Shown here one piece after another: positions 22,357-32,330 of a stretch of 64,000 nt of DNA (position 1 is its first letter; every line of letters begins with the position of its first letter). The notes under the pieces were generated by a model. It was not told where the DNA came from, ran no database searches, and was given only the letters and a program-made list of their open reading frames with translations. Location of the stretch: positions 1 to 64,000 of the forward strand of contig JAWZYV010019541.1 in assembly GCA_038373885.1 (NCBI GenBank). The letters run 5' to 3'. The translations under genes and the position numbers were made by a program. Origin of the DNA: Cheiracanthium punctorium. Lineage: Eukaryota > Arthropoda > Arachnida > Araneae > Cheiracanthiidae.

Positions 22357-22865
22357 CTAGGGAGAAAAATTTTGTTTGGGTTTCTCATTTCCACAAATTA
22401 ATGAGCTTTGTAAATGTTGTTGGTTGCAAATTTTGCACTGCTGATTATTCTTTTTGAAACAATATTTTGCTGTATGCTTTCTGCCCAAGCAACAGAAGCA
22501 TCGCCCTTGGCTTAACAACGATTTCTTATTATCACTGACATTTAAATTACAATTCTCACTCTTATGGGATTTTGAACAAAAAACGCAATTACGATTATCA
22601 ACAGTCGAGATAAGTGTCGAAGCAGTAGGAACATTTTGTTTAGGGGAATATATGTATTTAGATTTTGAATAATTATAACTAATTGCTGATTTAGGGCTTA
22701 CATTTTCAGTTACGCTGCTTCTCTGATTTCCTAACAAAAGTGATGCTTCCCGGCACTCTATCTCCCTTCGCAAAAATTCTATCAAATCCTTTATATCAAA
22801 TAACTCTTTCGATTTATGTTGCCTATTATTTAATAAATTTAATTCTTCGGGAAATTTCTGTAAAA
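22357..22865 (-). CDS. BEL/Pao nucleocapsid with three zinc knuckles
   Basis: Continues gag after the frame change (ELFDIKDLIEFLRREIE). Three CCHC-like knuckles follow: CVFCSKSHKSENC, CFCCLGRKHTAKYC and CKICNQQHLQSSLIC, the triple arrangement seen in BEL/Pao elements. Ends at an in-frame TAG (22357-22359); the same frame runs on into protease. Confidence 0.88.
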
Positions 22866-23681
22866 TTATTGCGAAAGGAGACTGCTATACGTGCCAGCAG
22901 CCACTCCCAAGGAATCTAGGGACCTAACTTGAATTTCGATATCGTCATACATTTTTCTTAAAGCCACAACATTATGGACATTCTTAACAGAATCTATTGA
23001 TAGCAATTTATTCATATGGCAAGAAATAATTAAATCTGTTCTCCCAAACCGTTCTTTTAACAATGAAATAGAAGAGTCATAATTCTCATCGGTTATAGCA
23101 AACCCTGACACAGCGGATAAAGCAGTTCCCTTTAAATAAGTTTTCAAATACGCGAATTTTTCAATGTTAGTAAGCGAGTCATTATTGTGTATTGCTACTT
23201 CATAGGAATTCCAGAAGTCAAGCCAGTCGGTACTATTGCCGTTGAATGTAGAAATATTTAACCGGGGAAGTTTCACAAGCGAGTTATCGTTTTTAATGCT
23301 ATTTCTACTAGTATTATTCGACTCGACATTATGGAGAAGTTCATTTTGCTTTATTGGATTAGATTGTTTTTCTAATGAAACAATGCATCTGTCAATTTTT
23401 GTTTTCAAAATAATACCCGTTTCTTTATATTTTTCATTAGCGAGCAGTTCCTTTTCTATTTCTTTAATTTCAATAATATTCTCAATTTCCTCATCCAATC
23501 TATCCAATTCCTTTATTTTTTCAAGAAGTTGATTTTTGAATCCGTGCGATTCATCAATTTTATTTTCTATCGTGAACTCTGGAGTTAATTGACACTCGAT
23601 TGCACTTTCGATTTTACTCGAGAGTTTTGTAAACAATGATCGAACAGTTGTTCTTTTAGCCTTTAATCTTTCAATATCCAT
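22866..23681 (-). CDS. gag: BEL/Pao Gag (DUF1759 type)
   Basis: 271 codons from the first ATG after the leader. An N-terminal coiled-coil-like region rich in K, E, I and L (about residues 1-130) is followed by LPRLNISTFNGNSTDWLDFW, LKTYLKGTALSAVSGF and ISLLKERFGR, the DUF1759 pattern that is typical of BEL/Pao gag. The frame ends at TAA (22866) but the protein continues in another frame (IILQKFPEELNLLN), so a frameshift near 22880 separates it from the nucleocapsid part. Confidence 0.9.
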   Translation of the reverse strand: MDIERLKAKRTTVRSLFTKLSSKIESAIECQLTPEFTIENKIDESHGFKNQLLEKIKELDRLDEEIENIIEIKEIEKELLANEKYKETGIILKTKIDRCIVSLEKQSNPIKQNELLHNVESNNTSRNSIKNDNSLVKLPRLNISTFNGNSTDWLDFWNSYEVAIHNNDSLTNIEKFAYLKTYLKGTALSAVSGFAITDENYDSSISLLKERFGRTDLIISCHMNKLLSIDSVKNVHNVVALRKMYDDIEIQVRSLDSLGVAAGTYSSLLSQ

Positions 23682-23804
23682 TTTATATTAATTCAAAATT
23701 CAACAGCCTATTCAAAATCAAATCAATTAGATAAATTAAATGAGGGACCTACCTCAATCTAAGAATGTCGCATCAGAATCTAACATCACGTACGATGGTC
23801 ACTA

Positions 23805-24087
23805 TGAAGAAATCCATTCGAATTCTAAAATAACTCGGCTTTGAAAATAATCAGGTTTTTCTTTTCTTATTTTATTAACCACACGACAAATATACTATTT
23901 ACAACACATATACAGATCCATAAAACAAATCGAAGGAACATTTTAAACTCTACAGTTTCATCTTAAAACATGGCATTTTTAACTGCGTAGTAGCAGGGTC
24001 TGAAAAAAAAATCACAACAAAAAAATATTTCCCCACCGGCGCCCCTCGTGCAGGGAAAAACAGACACGACTCTTCGGAGTCGCGACA
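23805..24087 (-). repeat. BEL/Pao 5' LTR
   Basis: 283 bp, same ends as the left copy, followed directly by the second CACTC. The internal side carries the leader before gag at 23681; a primer binding site was not assigned. Confidence 0.95.
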
Positions 24088-24868
24088 CACTCCACTCAAA
24101 ATCGCAACTTTCAAATCATCTTCTGTTAAATATGTTGTTATTGGGGGTTCCATCGACAAACATTTCTGCCAATCAATAAGATCTGTGTATGAAACTGTGT
24201 TGAAGTTAAGTGACGGAATGATGCAGGATCAGATTCCTTCCCTGTTTTCTCTTCTCGCCCGTAAAATCCTACGGAGGCTAAGTTCTCGAATGGGCTTTCT
24301 ATTATCTGTGATCATTGACAGTACTATCGCTTCTGGATGGCCAAAATAGCCATTTCTTTGGATAATAGGATTGACCATGCTCTTTAATTCATTTTTAAGG
24401 TAGCGTGAGGTACGTATTGCTTTCCACAAATTACTGGGACCATCCGTGCCAAATGGGTTTAGTTTGATTGCAAACCATGTAGGGGCGTAAACTTTCATGA
24501 CGAATTCTGCCTGAGTTTGAAGTCGATTTGAAGGCTTTAAACAGCTAATGTACAGATGCATAATGCGATTTGCAATTGTTAGCCAGTGTGCATGAGATAA
24601 TTTCCCAAGATGCTTCCATTTAAGACAGCTTGACAGATATCCCATAGAAATTGCTGGTCTGTGCTAAGATACTTTATATCTATTTTCGGAAATTCACTCG
24701 AAATGGCTACAAATCTTACAGCTGGGCGGTTTTCACAATTTGCCAGAGCTTTCTCATCTGGACCAGAAAATGCATTAGGGCCACTTGTTCCACCATCCAA
24801 ATGCTGCATTAAAAGACGGAGTGGCAACTCATTGCCATGTAACTGGCAGATAAACCAGTGTATGGGTT
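24088..24868 (-). pseudogene. uncharacterised arthropod protein family, middle fragment (C)
   Basis: From right to left: HWFICQLHGNELPLRLLMQH, LDGGTSGPNAFSGPDEKAL, LSTDQQFLWDICQAV, then after a one-base frameshift near 24608 LSHAHWLTIANRIMHLYIS, VYAPTWFAIK, NPIIQRNGYFGHPEAIVLSM, and PIRELSLRRILRARR. A TGA follows REGI before PSLNFNTVSYTDLIDW. These blocks are conserved in the same unnamed family. It is bounded by the BEL/Pao element on the left and the PLE on the right. Confidence 0.68.
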
Positions 24869-24869
24869 A

Positions 24870-24980
24870 AAATTTTTTATTTGGGAATACCTTATTCCCC
24901 CGTACATGATATATATTTCGGTTACACACATAACCATCATCAGTCGTTTCTGGATCTCACACTAATGGCGGCTTCCTTTT
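24870..24980 (-). repeat. inverted copy of the PLE 3' terminal repeat
   Basis: Near-perfect reverse complement of 25630-25738: the shared phrases are AATACCTTATTCCCCCGTAC, CGGTTACACACATAACCATC and TCTGGATCTCACACTAATGG. It forms a 110-bp inverted repeat around the endonuclease. Confidence 0.92.
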
Positions 24981-24983
24981 TTT

Positions 24984-25667
24984 GACGACCTCCTTCAAAA
25001 AGAAATTGCTTTCATAAAGAAACAATGTCAAGACGCCCACTACCCTCGAGAAATTTTCGACAAAGTTTTCAAAGCTAGGCAACGTAAATTAAATGTTATA
25101 GACAACCGTCAAAAAGATAAACCACGTTTTACTACCGCTATCCCCTTTAGCCGAGGGATAGCCAATAAACTTTCTAATATCGCCAGTAAAAAGAACTTCC
25201 GTATTCCAATTAAACCTAATAAAACAATTTTTCAGCGCATTAGATCGGAAAAAGACCCAATCAACCCCATCGAAACCGCAGGGATCTATAAAATTAATTT
25301 TATGTCAAACGATACTAATAAAGAAAATTGCTACATCGGCGTTACAAAAAGGAAAATTAAAGAGCGAAAAAACGAACATTTTCAAGACATTAACCTCCAG
25401 AAACAAAGTACCGCTCTGGCCCGTTTTGCTTTGAAAGAGCCCATTACCATTGATTTTAAAAATATTAAAAAAATAGTCAACTTTAAAAATAGTATATATG
25501 CCTACATTCGTGAGAGCTTAGAAATAATGACGACAGATGGCAGCATCAACGATGCGCTTCATACAATCAACCAATCATGGGATGACGTCATTCATCGAAC
25601 TTTCAAGAAGAAGAACGAAGAGATAAAAAAGGAAGCCGCCATTAGTGTGAGATCCAGAAACGACTGA
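24984..25667 (+). CDS. PLE GIY-YIG endonuclease and linker, incomplete at 5' end
   Basis: Open for 228 codons with no start codon of its own, since the reverse transcriptase is deleted. The linker (KARQRKLNVIDNRQKD, RGIANKLSNIASKKNFRI) leads to the nuclease: AGIYKI then ENCYIGVTKRKIKERKNEH, which holds the paired GIY and YIG motifs and the catalytic Arg region; then FKNSIYAYIRESLEI (Glu) and MTTDGSINDALHTINQSW. No stop or frameshift in this part. The enzyme nicks DNA to prime reverse transcription. Confidence 0.88.
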   Translation, partial: DDLLQKEIAFIKKQCQDAHYPREIFDKVFKARQRKLNVIDNRQKDKPRFTTAIPFSRGIANKLSNIASKKNFRIPIKPNKTIFQRIRSEKDPINPIETAGIYKINFMSNDTNKENCYIGVTKRKIKERKNEHFQDINLQKQSTALARFALKEPITIDFKNIKKIVNFKNSIYAYIRESLEIMTTDGSINDALHTINQSWDDVIHRTFKKKNEEIKKEAAISVRSRND

Positions 25668-25715
25668 TGATGGTTATGTGTGTAACCGAAATATATATCA
25701 TGTACGGGGGAATAA
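25660..25715 (+). ncRNA. candidate hammerhead ribozyme in PLE 3' terminal repeat
   Basis: Core boxes CTGATGA (25664-25670) and GAAA (25688-25691) enclose a stem II made of GGTTA (25672-25676) and TAACC (25683-25687). PLE terminal repeats are known to encode hammerhead ribozymes, so the setting fits. Stem I pairing is unclear, and one U sits unpaired before stem II. The inverted copy at about 24918-24950 repeats the motif on the minus strand. Confidence 0.55.
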
Positions 25716-25806
25716 GGTATTCCCAAATAAAAAATTTTAACTAATTAATCCGCCGTATTAAATAATGTTTTATATGTTTTTACCAGTGTATGGGTTTCCC
25801 AATAGC

Positions 25807-26249
25807 TTCCTCAAAACGGCAAATTATGCCTTTTCTGTAACCAATATTAACAGCTGTTCCATTGCACCTTATTGCTACTAACTGGTGAATATCAATACTC
25901 TTACTCTTCAAGAACTATAAGATCATTTGAAAAATGTTTAAAGATGAAAAGGACGTTGATGTTGTGTGTCCAAGGTACTTGCTTCTGGTTCCTTAATCAG
26001 TGTAATGTGCTCTTCCAGCACTGTTTTCTGATACATTTTTCCTCTTATGTTTTCTTGAATTAGAGTTGGTCCTTCCGTCCGTCAAAATAAAGTCCCTTTA
26101 GTGTTTCCATAGCTCTTTCATTTTCCTGTTGATATTCTGTCAGAGTTCTTTTCCTCTCTCTCCTTATTTTATGTCGATCAACTTCATTTCACGTGTCATT
26201 TTCAGTAATCATTCCTAAGTCTTCTAAAACAGCGCTTGTAATAATACAT
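25807..26249 (-). pseudogene. uncharacterised arthropod protein family, fragment (B)
   Basis: Minus-strand reading gives VLEDLGMITENDT, RRERKRTLTEYQQENE, GLYFDGRKDQ with shifted continuation LIQENIRGKMYQKTVLEEHI, and near the PLE IRCNGTAVNIGYRKG followed by FEEAIGKPIHW. The family pattern is LFFDGRKD(K/Q)T....EEHI.LI.EP, then IGCDGT.VNTG. Stops and at least two frameshifts are present. It joins fragment C across the PLE through the shared 15-bp duplication. Confidence 0.62.
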
Positions 26250-27972
26250 GGTTCGGACGGTGCTTAAAATACCTTAAAAAGTACTTACTTTTTTTTTTCA
26301 TTTTTAAGGCCTTTAAAAAGTGCTTAAAAAGTACTTAATTTTTTACCTTATATCCTTAAAGTTTCTCAGTATAGCCGCAAAGTGCTTAAAAAGTGCTTAA
26401 TTTCTAGTGGTAATCGACCGTAAAATCGTCTGGCATCGAAACTTTTCGTTCCCCTTTTCCAGCCTCAAGCTGCGTTCATATTGATAACGCGACGTAACGC
26501 GATGACTCGCGTTCGTAACGCTATGATGTCATACGTTGGAGCCCCTTTTCAATAGCCAAGGGCCCTCTTAAGAGCCAGTCCGGGCCTGATTGTTCTTAAA
26601 ATACTGAATCTCAACCAAAACTAGTCTGTTGCGCCCAGTGCGAGTTTAACCATTCTACCCCCCCGACCCTCCCAAAAAAAAGTTCATCTAAAAGTTTATA
26701 AGTTATTTCTGTTTTTTCGCTGTGCAGCTTTGCGCCCTGTGAAGGAACACTGTACCGAATAAACACTGCCTTACGCTATTATTAAAGTAAAAACTCGACT
26801 ACACTACAAGTAATTGGCAAGCTCAGGAAACGCTGAGTGCTTTTAAAATAAACCCCAATGTTATAAATATCAAAATTAATAAATGAATAGAAATATCAAC
26901 AACACACAACATTCAAAGCTTAAAACAAACAATTCGCTGAAGCACACTCATTACGTAATCAACAGCTGGCCGTCCGCAGAGAAAAAAAAAAAAAGTGTTT
27001 ACTTTTGACTGGAGCCTGCTCATCGGATCGCTGTTTCACTTTATCAGCATGTGCTATACTGTCCGAACTTTTTGCGAATGCAAGATGTTTTTACAAGTTA
27101 TTTATTTATTTCTATAAATTCGCCTTTGTGAATATAAAAACTGATGTTTTATATAAAATCGGACACTGATTATTTGAAAATGGAAATTGTAAGCTTCGTA
27201 AAATAGCGGTAAATACTTTAAAACATATGGGGAAAGGAGATATTTTTACCGCTTATTCCCCCCCCCCCCCCCCCGAAATACATCCCAGTGCGATGTTTCT
27301 TTTCTTTTCTTTTTTTTTCAAAGGGAGGGGATCGCGGATGCGGCATTTCTGATAATTTTCTAGTTAATTAAGCTCATTTTCGTGGGTGCAGCGTTTCTGC
27401 CATAAAATACGGAATATGGACATACATGTTACTTGAGAGAAAAAAAGGAATTATTTTGTCTGTATTAATTGCTTGTACATACATGTGCAAGAAATTGTGG
27501 GCTTTTCAATTTTGGAAAATTGGCACATTTGCACTTAAAGCAACAACCTGCCAACTTTACAATAAGAAAAACTAAAGTTTGGTAATAATGAAAGTAATAA
27601 GGGGCTGTCCATAAATGTCACGCTTTTAAAAAAATATTCTTTGCCTCCTGCTCACACTTCACCATACCACCCTTGGCACATGTCATGCTGTATTACATAT
27701 ACATATACTTACAGTTTAAAAACAAAGCACTATGCTAGAAATTAAATTTAAATGCTAGAAATCAAATTTAATCTTCTGATTTTAAATGTTTTTATTTTAA
27801 TGTAAATGTATAATGTCACACATCTTGTCCCCCCCCCCTCCCCCCTCGTCACAATTCCACAGCCCTCCTTTCCTCCAAGCGTGACATCATTTGTGGATAG
27901 ACCCTACTTAAGAAAATTTTGGGGGTCCTTAAAAAGTGCTTATTTTTTTTGCTCTGAAAAGAGTCTGAACCA
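26250..27972. mobile_element. hAT-like non-autonomous element splitting the pseudogene
   Basis: Ends are CATGGTTCGGAC and the complement of CATGGTTCAGAC (about 12 bp), with similar 8-bp flanks (GTAATAAT and GTAATAGC). Subterminal phrases CCTTAAAAAGT(A/G)CTTA recur at both ends (26270-26400, 27925-27945). The interior has a CpG-rich stretch near 26480-26540 and C runs at 27258-27275 and 27830-27845. No transposase. It separates fragments A and B of the uncharacterised gene. Confidence 0.62.
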
Positions 27973-28800
27973 TGTAATAGCTCCAGCCCGATCTGAAACT
28001 CCAGTTCTATCACTAGCTATAGCTACTGCTGTATATCAGTTTGATCATGGTGTCTTTTTCCTTTCAGATTGTATCAAACTGGCTCTATATGAGGAATGCT
28101 TGAAATAATCCATGTCATTATCAGAATTACGATAATCTTCATCAGAATCTTTATCAGGATTAGCGAGCCTAGACTGAGTAGAAGATGAAGAAACATTTCT
28201 TTTAAGAACCATTCGTTCTGTCTCTTTCTGCTTTCTATCAGCTCACTTTCTCATTTTTTCAGTTTCTTTTAAATCAACTGCACCTATGAACAATTGCCTA
28301 AGTGTTCTTTGGTCTATAAGAAAAGATCTTTCAATTTCAGGAATTTTTTTTAGAATTTTGGCAAGAGCATTTATCAAATGAAACACATTTACAGGAAGAA
28401 ATGTCGAACAGTTTCTCAGAGTCTTTCTGGATGGTAATAAGCTTCATTTCTAAAGTTGAGGTTGTCAGTTTTTTCTCACCAAAATCTTACTCTATGTTCT
28501 TGTATTTTTCATTGTATGATCGAATCATCTGTACTATATGTTGGCGTGAAATAAATGGCAGAGATGCTGTGCTCCAAATTTCTTCAATTCACCCTGCAAC
28601 TTTATCTGCGATTTCTGAAGTAATAGGATCGACTTTATTCAACTTTTCTTTAAAATCAATTCTCACCAACAAATAATCTTTCATTACATCCCTATATGTT
28701 GGCAAAATATGAGAGCTTAACTCTGTTAGAGCACCAAATGCTGGACAAAATACACTGCTTCTTTTCTGCATTATTGTTTTCTTTTCTTTCAAATGATTGC
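27973..28800 (-). pseudogene. uncharacterised arthropod protein family, N-terminal fragment (A)
   Basis: Begins near 28792 with a basic start, then LSSHILPTYRDVMKDYLLVR and KVDPITSEIADKVAG, then (after indels) EIWSTASLPFISRQHIVQMI, KLFDISSCKC, SFLIDQRTLRQLFIGAVD, and VAIASDRTGVSDRAGAIT. LFDI..CKC...C.C and DQR and DRTGVSDRAAA are landmarks of the same family. It stops at the insertion that starts at 27972. No promoter is evident upstream. Confidence 0.6.
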
Positions 28801-28883
28801 TAAATCATACAGTGTTATTAATATTTAACTAGTTTTAACCATATTATAAGGTTAAAAACACATTAAAATCTGACGGGTAGCAG

Positions 28884-28913
28884 CTTTCAGTGGCGTCGAC
28901 CACCTTCTTCAGC
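28884..28913 (-). ncRNA. second candidate hammerhead core, minus strand
   Basis: On the minus strand CTGAAGA (28906-28912) and GAAA (28885-28888) enclose a 17-nt hairpin with AG-TGG/CCA-CT pairing and one bulged G. It lies at the boundary of PLE-derived sequence. Weaker than the first candidate. Confidence 0.32.
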
Positions 28914-28916
28914 CCC

Positions 28917-29330
28917 TTAGACTATGGGACGAACATTAATATTCTTCAAGTTCGTTTACCATGCTTTGGGACTACGCAAACGCATGATTAAACTATTCTA
29001 AATGTTAAATTTTATCTTAAATCTTAATGTTCCCACGCTTAAAGGTGCACGTTTTATATAAAATAACAACTCTATCGCGAACTATATTTTTGTCTTGTTT
29101 GCAGCCATACATGGAATAGCCACCAGATGGCGTGTGCAAATTTTTTTACTAAATTAAATAAATAACATTGTAAACTCAAAATGCTAGTTTTTAATTCATT
29201 TCATGTCATTAAAATAATTAATACTAGGTAAATATAGTAAAATTACACATATTTATACCGCATTTCTTTCTGCGTATCACTCCGCCGTTTGTTTGTGTAC
29301 ATTCGTTTGTTGACATCCCATCGTTCTTAC
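28917..29330 (+). repeat. degenerate PLE 3'-end copy, inverted partner of 31590-32000
   Basis: TAGAC-ATGGGACG, the TTTGGGACT(A/G)C(G/A)CAAA block, GTTCCCAC(G/A)CTTAA, GAACTATATTT(T/C)TGTC and CCAC..GATGGCG match the reverse complement of 31590-32000 in order. The inverted pair encloses 29340-31590. Confidence 0.5.
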
Positions 29331-29339
29331 GCTATAATA

Positions 29340-29870
29340 GTAACGCTCGTTGAAATGGGTGCTACTGCCGCCTCATTTTGCTGCATTCATCTTTTCGAAG
29401 ATATAAATGATGATCTAATTCTTTTATCGGACAAAAGCTTTGAAAAATTAAGACAGTGAGGGGTTGTTTCTTGATGGCAAAGAAAAAGAAATATCTGAGC
29501 ATTTAAACGCTTTAAAAGGTTTCAAGGACGATTAGAACTTCGGAAAATGGGCTGAAACGATGTAATTATCAATGTAATAGTTATCGTAGGTGTTTGGAAA
29601 ATTGTATTAATGCTCCAAGCCCACCTGAACATGGATGGATTATAAATGACTCCATTTCTGTTCAGTGGGGTAACTTGCCTATTGCAGCAGATTTCTTACT
29701 GAAACACATCTCATGTGCATGCCTTAAAACTGCATGTATGTCAAAGAAATGTACTTGCAAGTTGAATAATTCAGCATGTTCAGAGTTTTGCTCTTATGAG
29801 AGTAACTGTTAAAACTCTAACAATGAAAGATGTGTTTTAGATTGTATTGATGATTTAAGCGAATGTACAG
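29340..29870 (+). pseudogene. cysteine-rich (CXC-like) protein fragment
   Basis: An upstream degenerate part reads HLFEDINDDLILLSDKSFEK; after stops, 29594-29812 gives PSPPEHGWIINDSISVQWGN, LPIAADFLLKHISCACLKTA and CMSKKCTCKLNNSACSEFCS. The ending W.....LP.A...LL..I.C.C...C....C(S/T)C......C...C pattern is that of an uncharacterised arthropod protein tail with tesmin-like cysteine spacing. The N-terminal and central parts are missing. Confidence 0.45.
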
Positions 29871-29887
29871 AATAAATTAATGTAAGT

Positions 29888-30273
29888 TACGGAATGCAAT
29901 CCCGCTTTTGCGGGATTAGAATCTCATGGCTATAAGTTTCATATTTATGTAGGGTATTGTTTTAATTATGAATTAAGATAAAGTATTAATCCTGATAGTG
30001 CTTATAAACTTACTTTTTCGTACTTTTCTCTATTAAAATTAATTTTTATTTGAATAAAATGTCAATCCCGCACGAGATTGCGGGATCCCGCGGGATTGAC
30101 ATTTCATTCAAATAAAACTTAATTTTAATAGAGAAAAGTGGGTAAAAGTAAGTTTATAAGCACAGTCAGGTTTAATACTTTATCTTAATTCATAACTAAA
30201 ACAATACCTTACATAAATATGAAAATTATAGCCATGATATTGTAATCCCGCAAAAGCGGGATTGCATTCCCTA
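29888..30273. mobile_element. palindromic hAT-type MITE, 386 bp
   Basis: Perfect 8-bp target duplication ATGTAAGT (29880-29887, 30274-30281). The element is almost one inverted repeat: arms of about 185 bp meet at GATTGCGGGATCCCGC near 30080-30095. Ends are TA(C/G)GGAATGCAATCCCGC. The same end is found in the 1.9-kb element at 35984. Confidence 0.92.
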
Positions 30274-31589
30274 ATGTAAGTAATACTTTTTCGTATACTA
30301 ATATTACTCTTTATATCGATCAACTATATGTATCGATTTAGAGTTTGTAGTATAGCATTTTAATTGAAAAAATATGCCCTTTAAAGTGCTATGTCTGCAG
30401 TCTCTGATCTTGGAATGGGTTACCACCTCGCTCACTGCCAAGCTTTATCCAAACGTTCTCTTGTGGACATATATGGGATGCTAGGGGGTCTTCTGGATAC
30501 ATAGACTACTTGATACAGCTGTTCTCTGTATTTTTTCATATCTATTCTTTGCTGTATGTCTTTTTATCTGTGCCATTAGAAATAGAAAAAAAAAGTACTA
30601 TTATACTTTTAGGTATGCCCCTAGTGTAGTATTTTTATTGATTCATGACAACTTGTAGCTAGTATTGCTTATGTAGTAGTATTTTTTATTTAAATTACTT
30701 TTTCCAATTTACATTTCATATTTCTCTGACATTGGTGTTCGTTATTAATGTAAATAAAACACATTTGCTGAAATTTGCTTTCTGTCCCATATTATTTGTT
30801 CCTAGAGTGTTATTGTTTTCCTGATATGTGGGGTAAAATGAAACACTGTCAGGTGTTTACCTTCTGTCATTTTCTATTGAAAATAAATGCTATGAAGATT
30901 AATTTAAATGAAGAAAATAGCTGGTTGAAAGTGTACATTATATATATTTTTGTAGAAGCAAAGTTGTGGGGGAAAAAAAGTAGTTTTTTTTTTTTTTTTA
31001 TCTACACACCATGTGCCTATACTGAACTTGTGGTGGAGTACTTCCAACAAGACAGGACGAATATGACTTAATAAAGAAAAATATATAAATTCAGCATATG
31101 AATTTTATAAGTAACTAAAACATTATGTGCAACAATTATTTGAAAAAAAAAAACTCTACCTAGAGTGTAAAATTTATTTTTAGGTGTTTAAATTTAATTC
31201 ATAGTTTAAAAATCTTTAGAAAAGTTTCTTTTTATTTTTTTAATGCAAATAAATATGAAAAATGAAGAAGTGCATGTAAAATAAAAAAATTACTAATTAA
31301 ATATTCGGTATGCCGTAGAATCCCTGTTGGGCAACTAGTACTAATAAAAATATTTGTCACTTAGATTCAGATATGAATCCTTAATAAATCTAGTAATATT
31401 TTTGTAAGTAAATTAAATATTATTAATTTTTTCAACTTCCTAAAAAAATTTATACTAGTGAAAATATAAAAATATTAATATGTATATTTCAAAATCAATA
31501 TTCTAAAAAAAAAAAAAAAAAAATTGGAAATTTTCAAAATTAAAACGTAGGACGTAGGACTTCGTAAGATGTCTTTACGTTCGTCTGCT
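30274..31589. other. no gene seen
   Basis: AT-rich sequence inside the inverted PLE remnants. A run of A lies at 31505-31522. No conserved coding or RNA signal noticed. Confidence 0.45.
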
Positions 31590-31929
31590 CAACCGCCGGT
31601 CGAAATGTAAACAAACAGCGGAAGGTTACAATGGCCATTTATTGGTGATGAAATAAAACCGAAATGAAAATACGAACTGTATTTATTGGCATATTAATGC
31701 TTTTTTTTGACATAATATGAAATAAAAAGAAGTATATTATTAGTTAGCAGCATTAAAAAAAAATTAATGAGATTATCGATGCGCCATCTCGTGGTGATTT
31801 CTAAGATTAGTTGCAAATAGGACAGAAATATAGTTCCAGGTATATTTGACTTATTTTAAAACAATGTGCAAGATTAAGTGTGGGAACATTGCAGTTAATA
31901 ATAAATTGCACCAAATAGAAGGTTTTAAT

Positions 31930-32238
31930 AACAAATTTGTGCAGTCCCAAGTTATGGCAAACGGAATTTAAATTCCATGTGTTTATTGGGCGAACGTCCC
32001 ATGGTCTACCTGCTTCAGACTGCTCTGCTGTCTTCCTCAAAACTTTGCTCCATCCCGGATCGATTCGCGCATGTGTCATATCGTTTACAGCGCCATCTGT
32101 AGTTATGATCTGCAGGGCCTCCATGTTAAGTGCATAATAGTTATTTTTATAATTGGCGAGTTTTTAGCTATCATTAAAGTTGATTTCTATGAGGTGTTCT
32201 TGGGCTATTTTAGAAAGTGCAGTGTTGGGTTTATTGAA
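31930..32238 (-). pseudogene. Penelope-like endonuclease C-terminal fragment
   Basis: Minus strand reads YNDIKFNKPNTALSKIAQEH, LIEINFNDS, a stop, KLANYKNNYYALNMEALQII, then TTDGAVNDMTHARIDPGWSK. This parallels the end of the GIY-YIG protein at 24984-25667 (IRESLEIMTTDGSINDALHT). The GIY and YIG motifs are lost where other transposon sequence begins at 32240. Confidence 0.72.
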
Positions 32239-32239
32239 T

Positions 32240-32330
32240 TTAATATCGTTGTAGTTCGGGGCATTCGGGCAATCGGGGCACATGCCCTGGGTCCCCGATT
32301 TTTAGGGGCCCCCAAATCTTCCTTTTATGT
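32240..32330. repeat. GC-rich hAT-type terminus with GGGGCCCCC motif
   Basis: GGGGCATTCGGGCAATCGGG leads to AGGGGCCCCCAAATC. Related GGGCCCCCAAAT motifs occur at 38700-38745, 60600-60770 and 40115-40165. It may be the left end of the element carrying the transposase at 32926; the right end and target duplication were not resolved. Confidence 0.4.

Larger units (their letters stand above)
17876..24087 (-). mobile_element. BEL/Pao LTR retrotransposon, full length
   Basis: 6,212 bp between 283-bp LTRs, with a perfect 5-bp target duplication CACTC (17871-17875 and 24088-24092). Order on the minus strand: DUF1759-type gag, three CCHC knuckles, retropepsin, reverse transcriptase, RNase H, integrase with C-terminal domain, which is diagnostic for BEL/Pao. 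Lesions: in-frame stops at 22357, 21958, 21583 and 21358; frame changes near 22880, 20605, 20008, 18955 and 18795. It interrupts an older minus-strand pseudogene. Confidence 0.96.
24869..25791 (+). mobile_element. Penelope-like element, 5'-truncated, with inverted tail
   Basis: Flanked by a perfect 15-bp target duplication ACCAGTGTATGGGTT (24854-24868 and 25792-25806). From left: about 110 bp that is the inverse of the element's own 3' end, then an open segment with the GIY-YIG endonuclease, then the 3' terminal region with a hammerhead-like core. Inverted partial terminal repeats and 5' truncation are known habits of Penelope elements. Confidence 0.87.

Noticed and set aside
24918..24950. 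Independent ribozyme on the minus strand
   Set aside because: It is the inverted copy of the PLE terminal repeat, so it is counted with that repeat.
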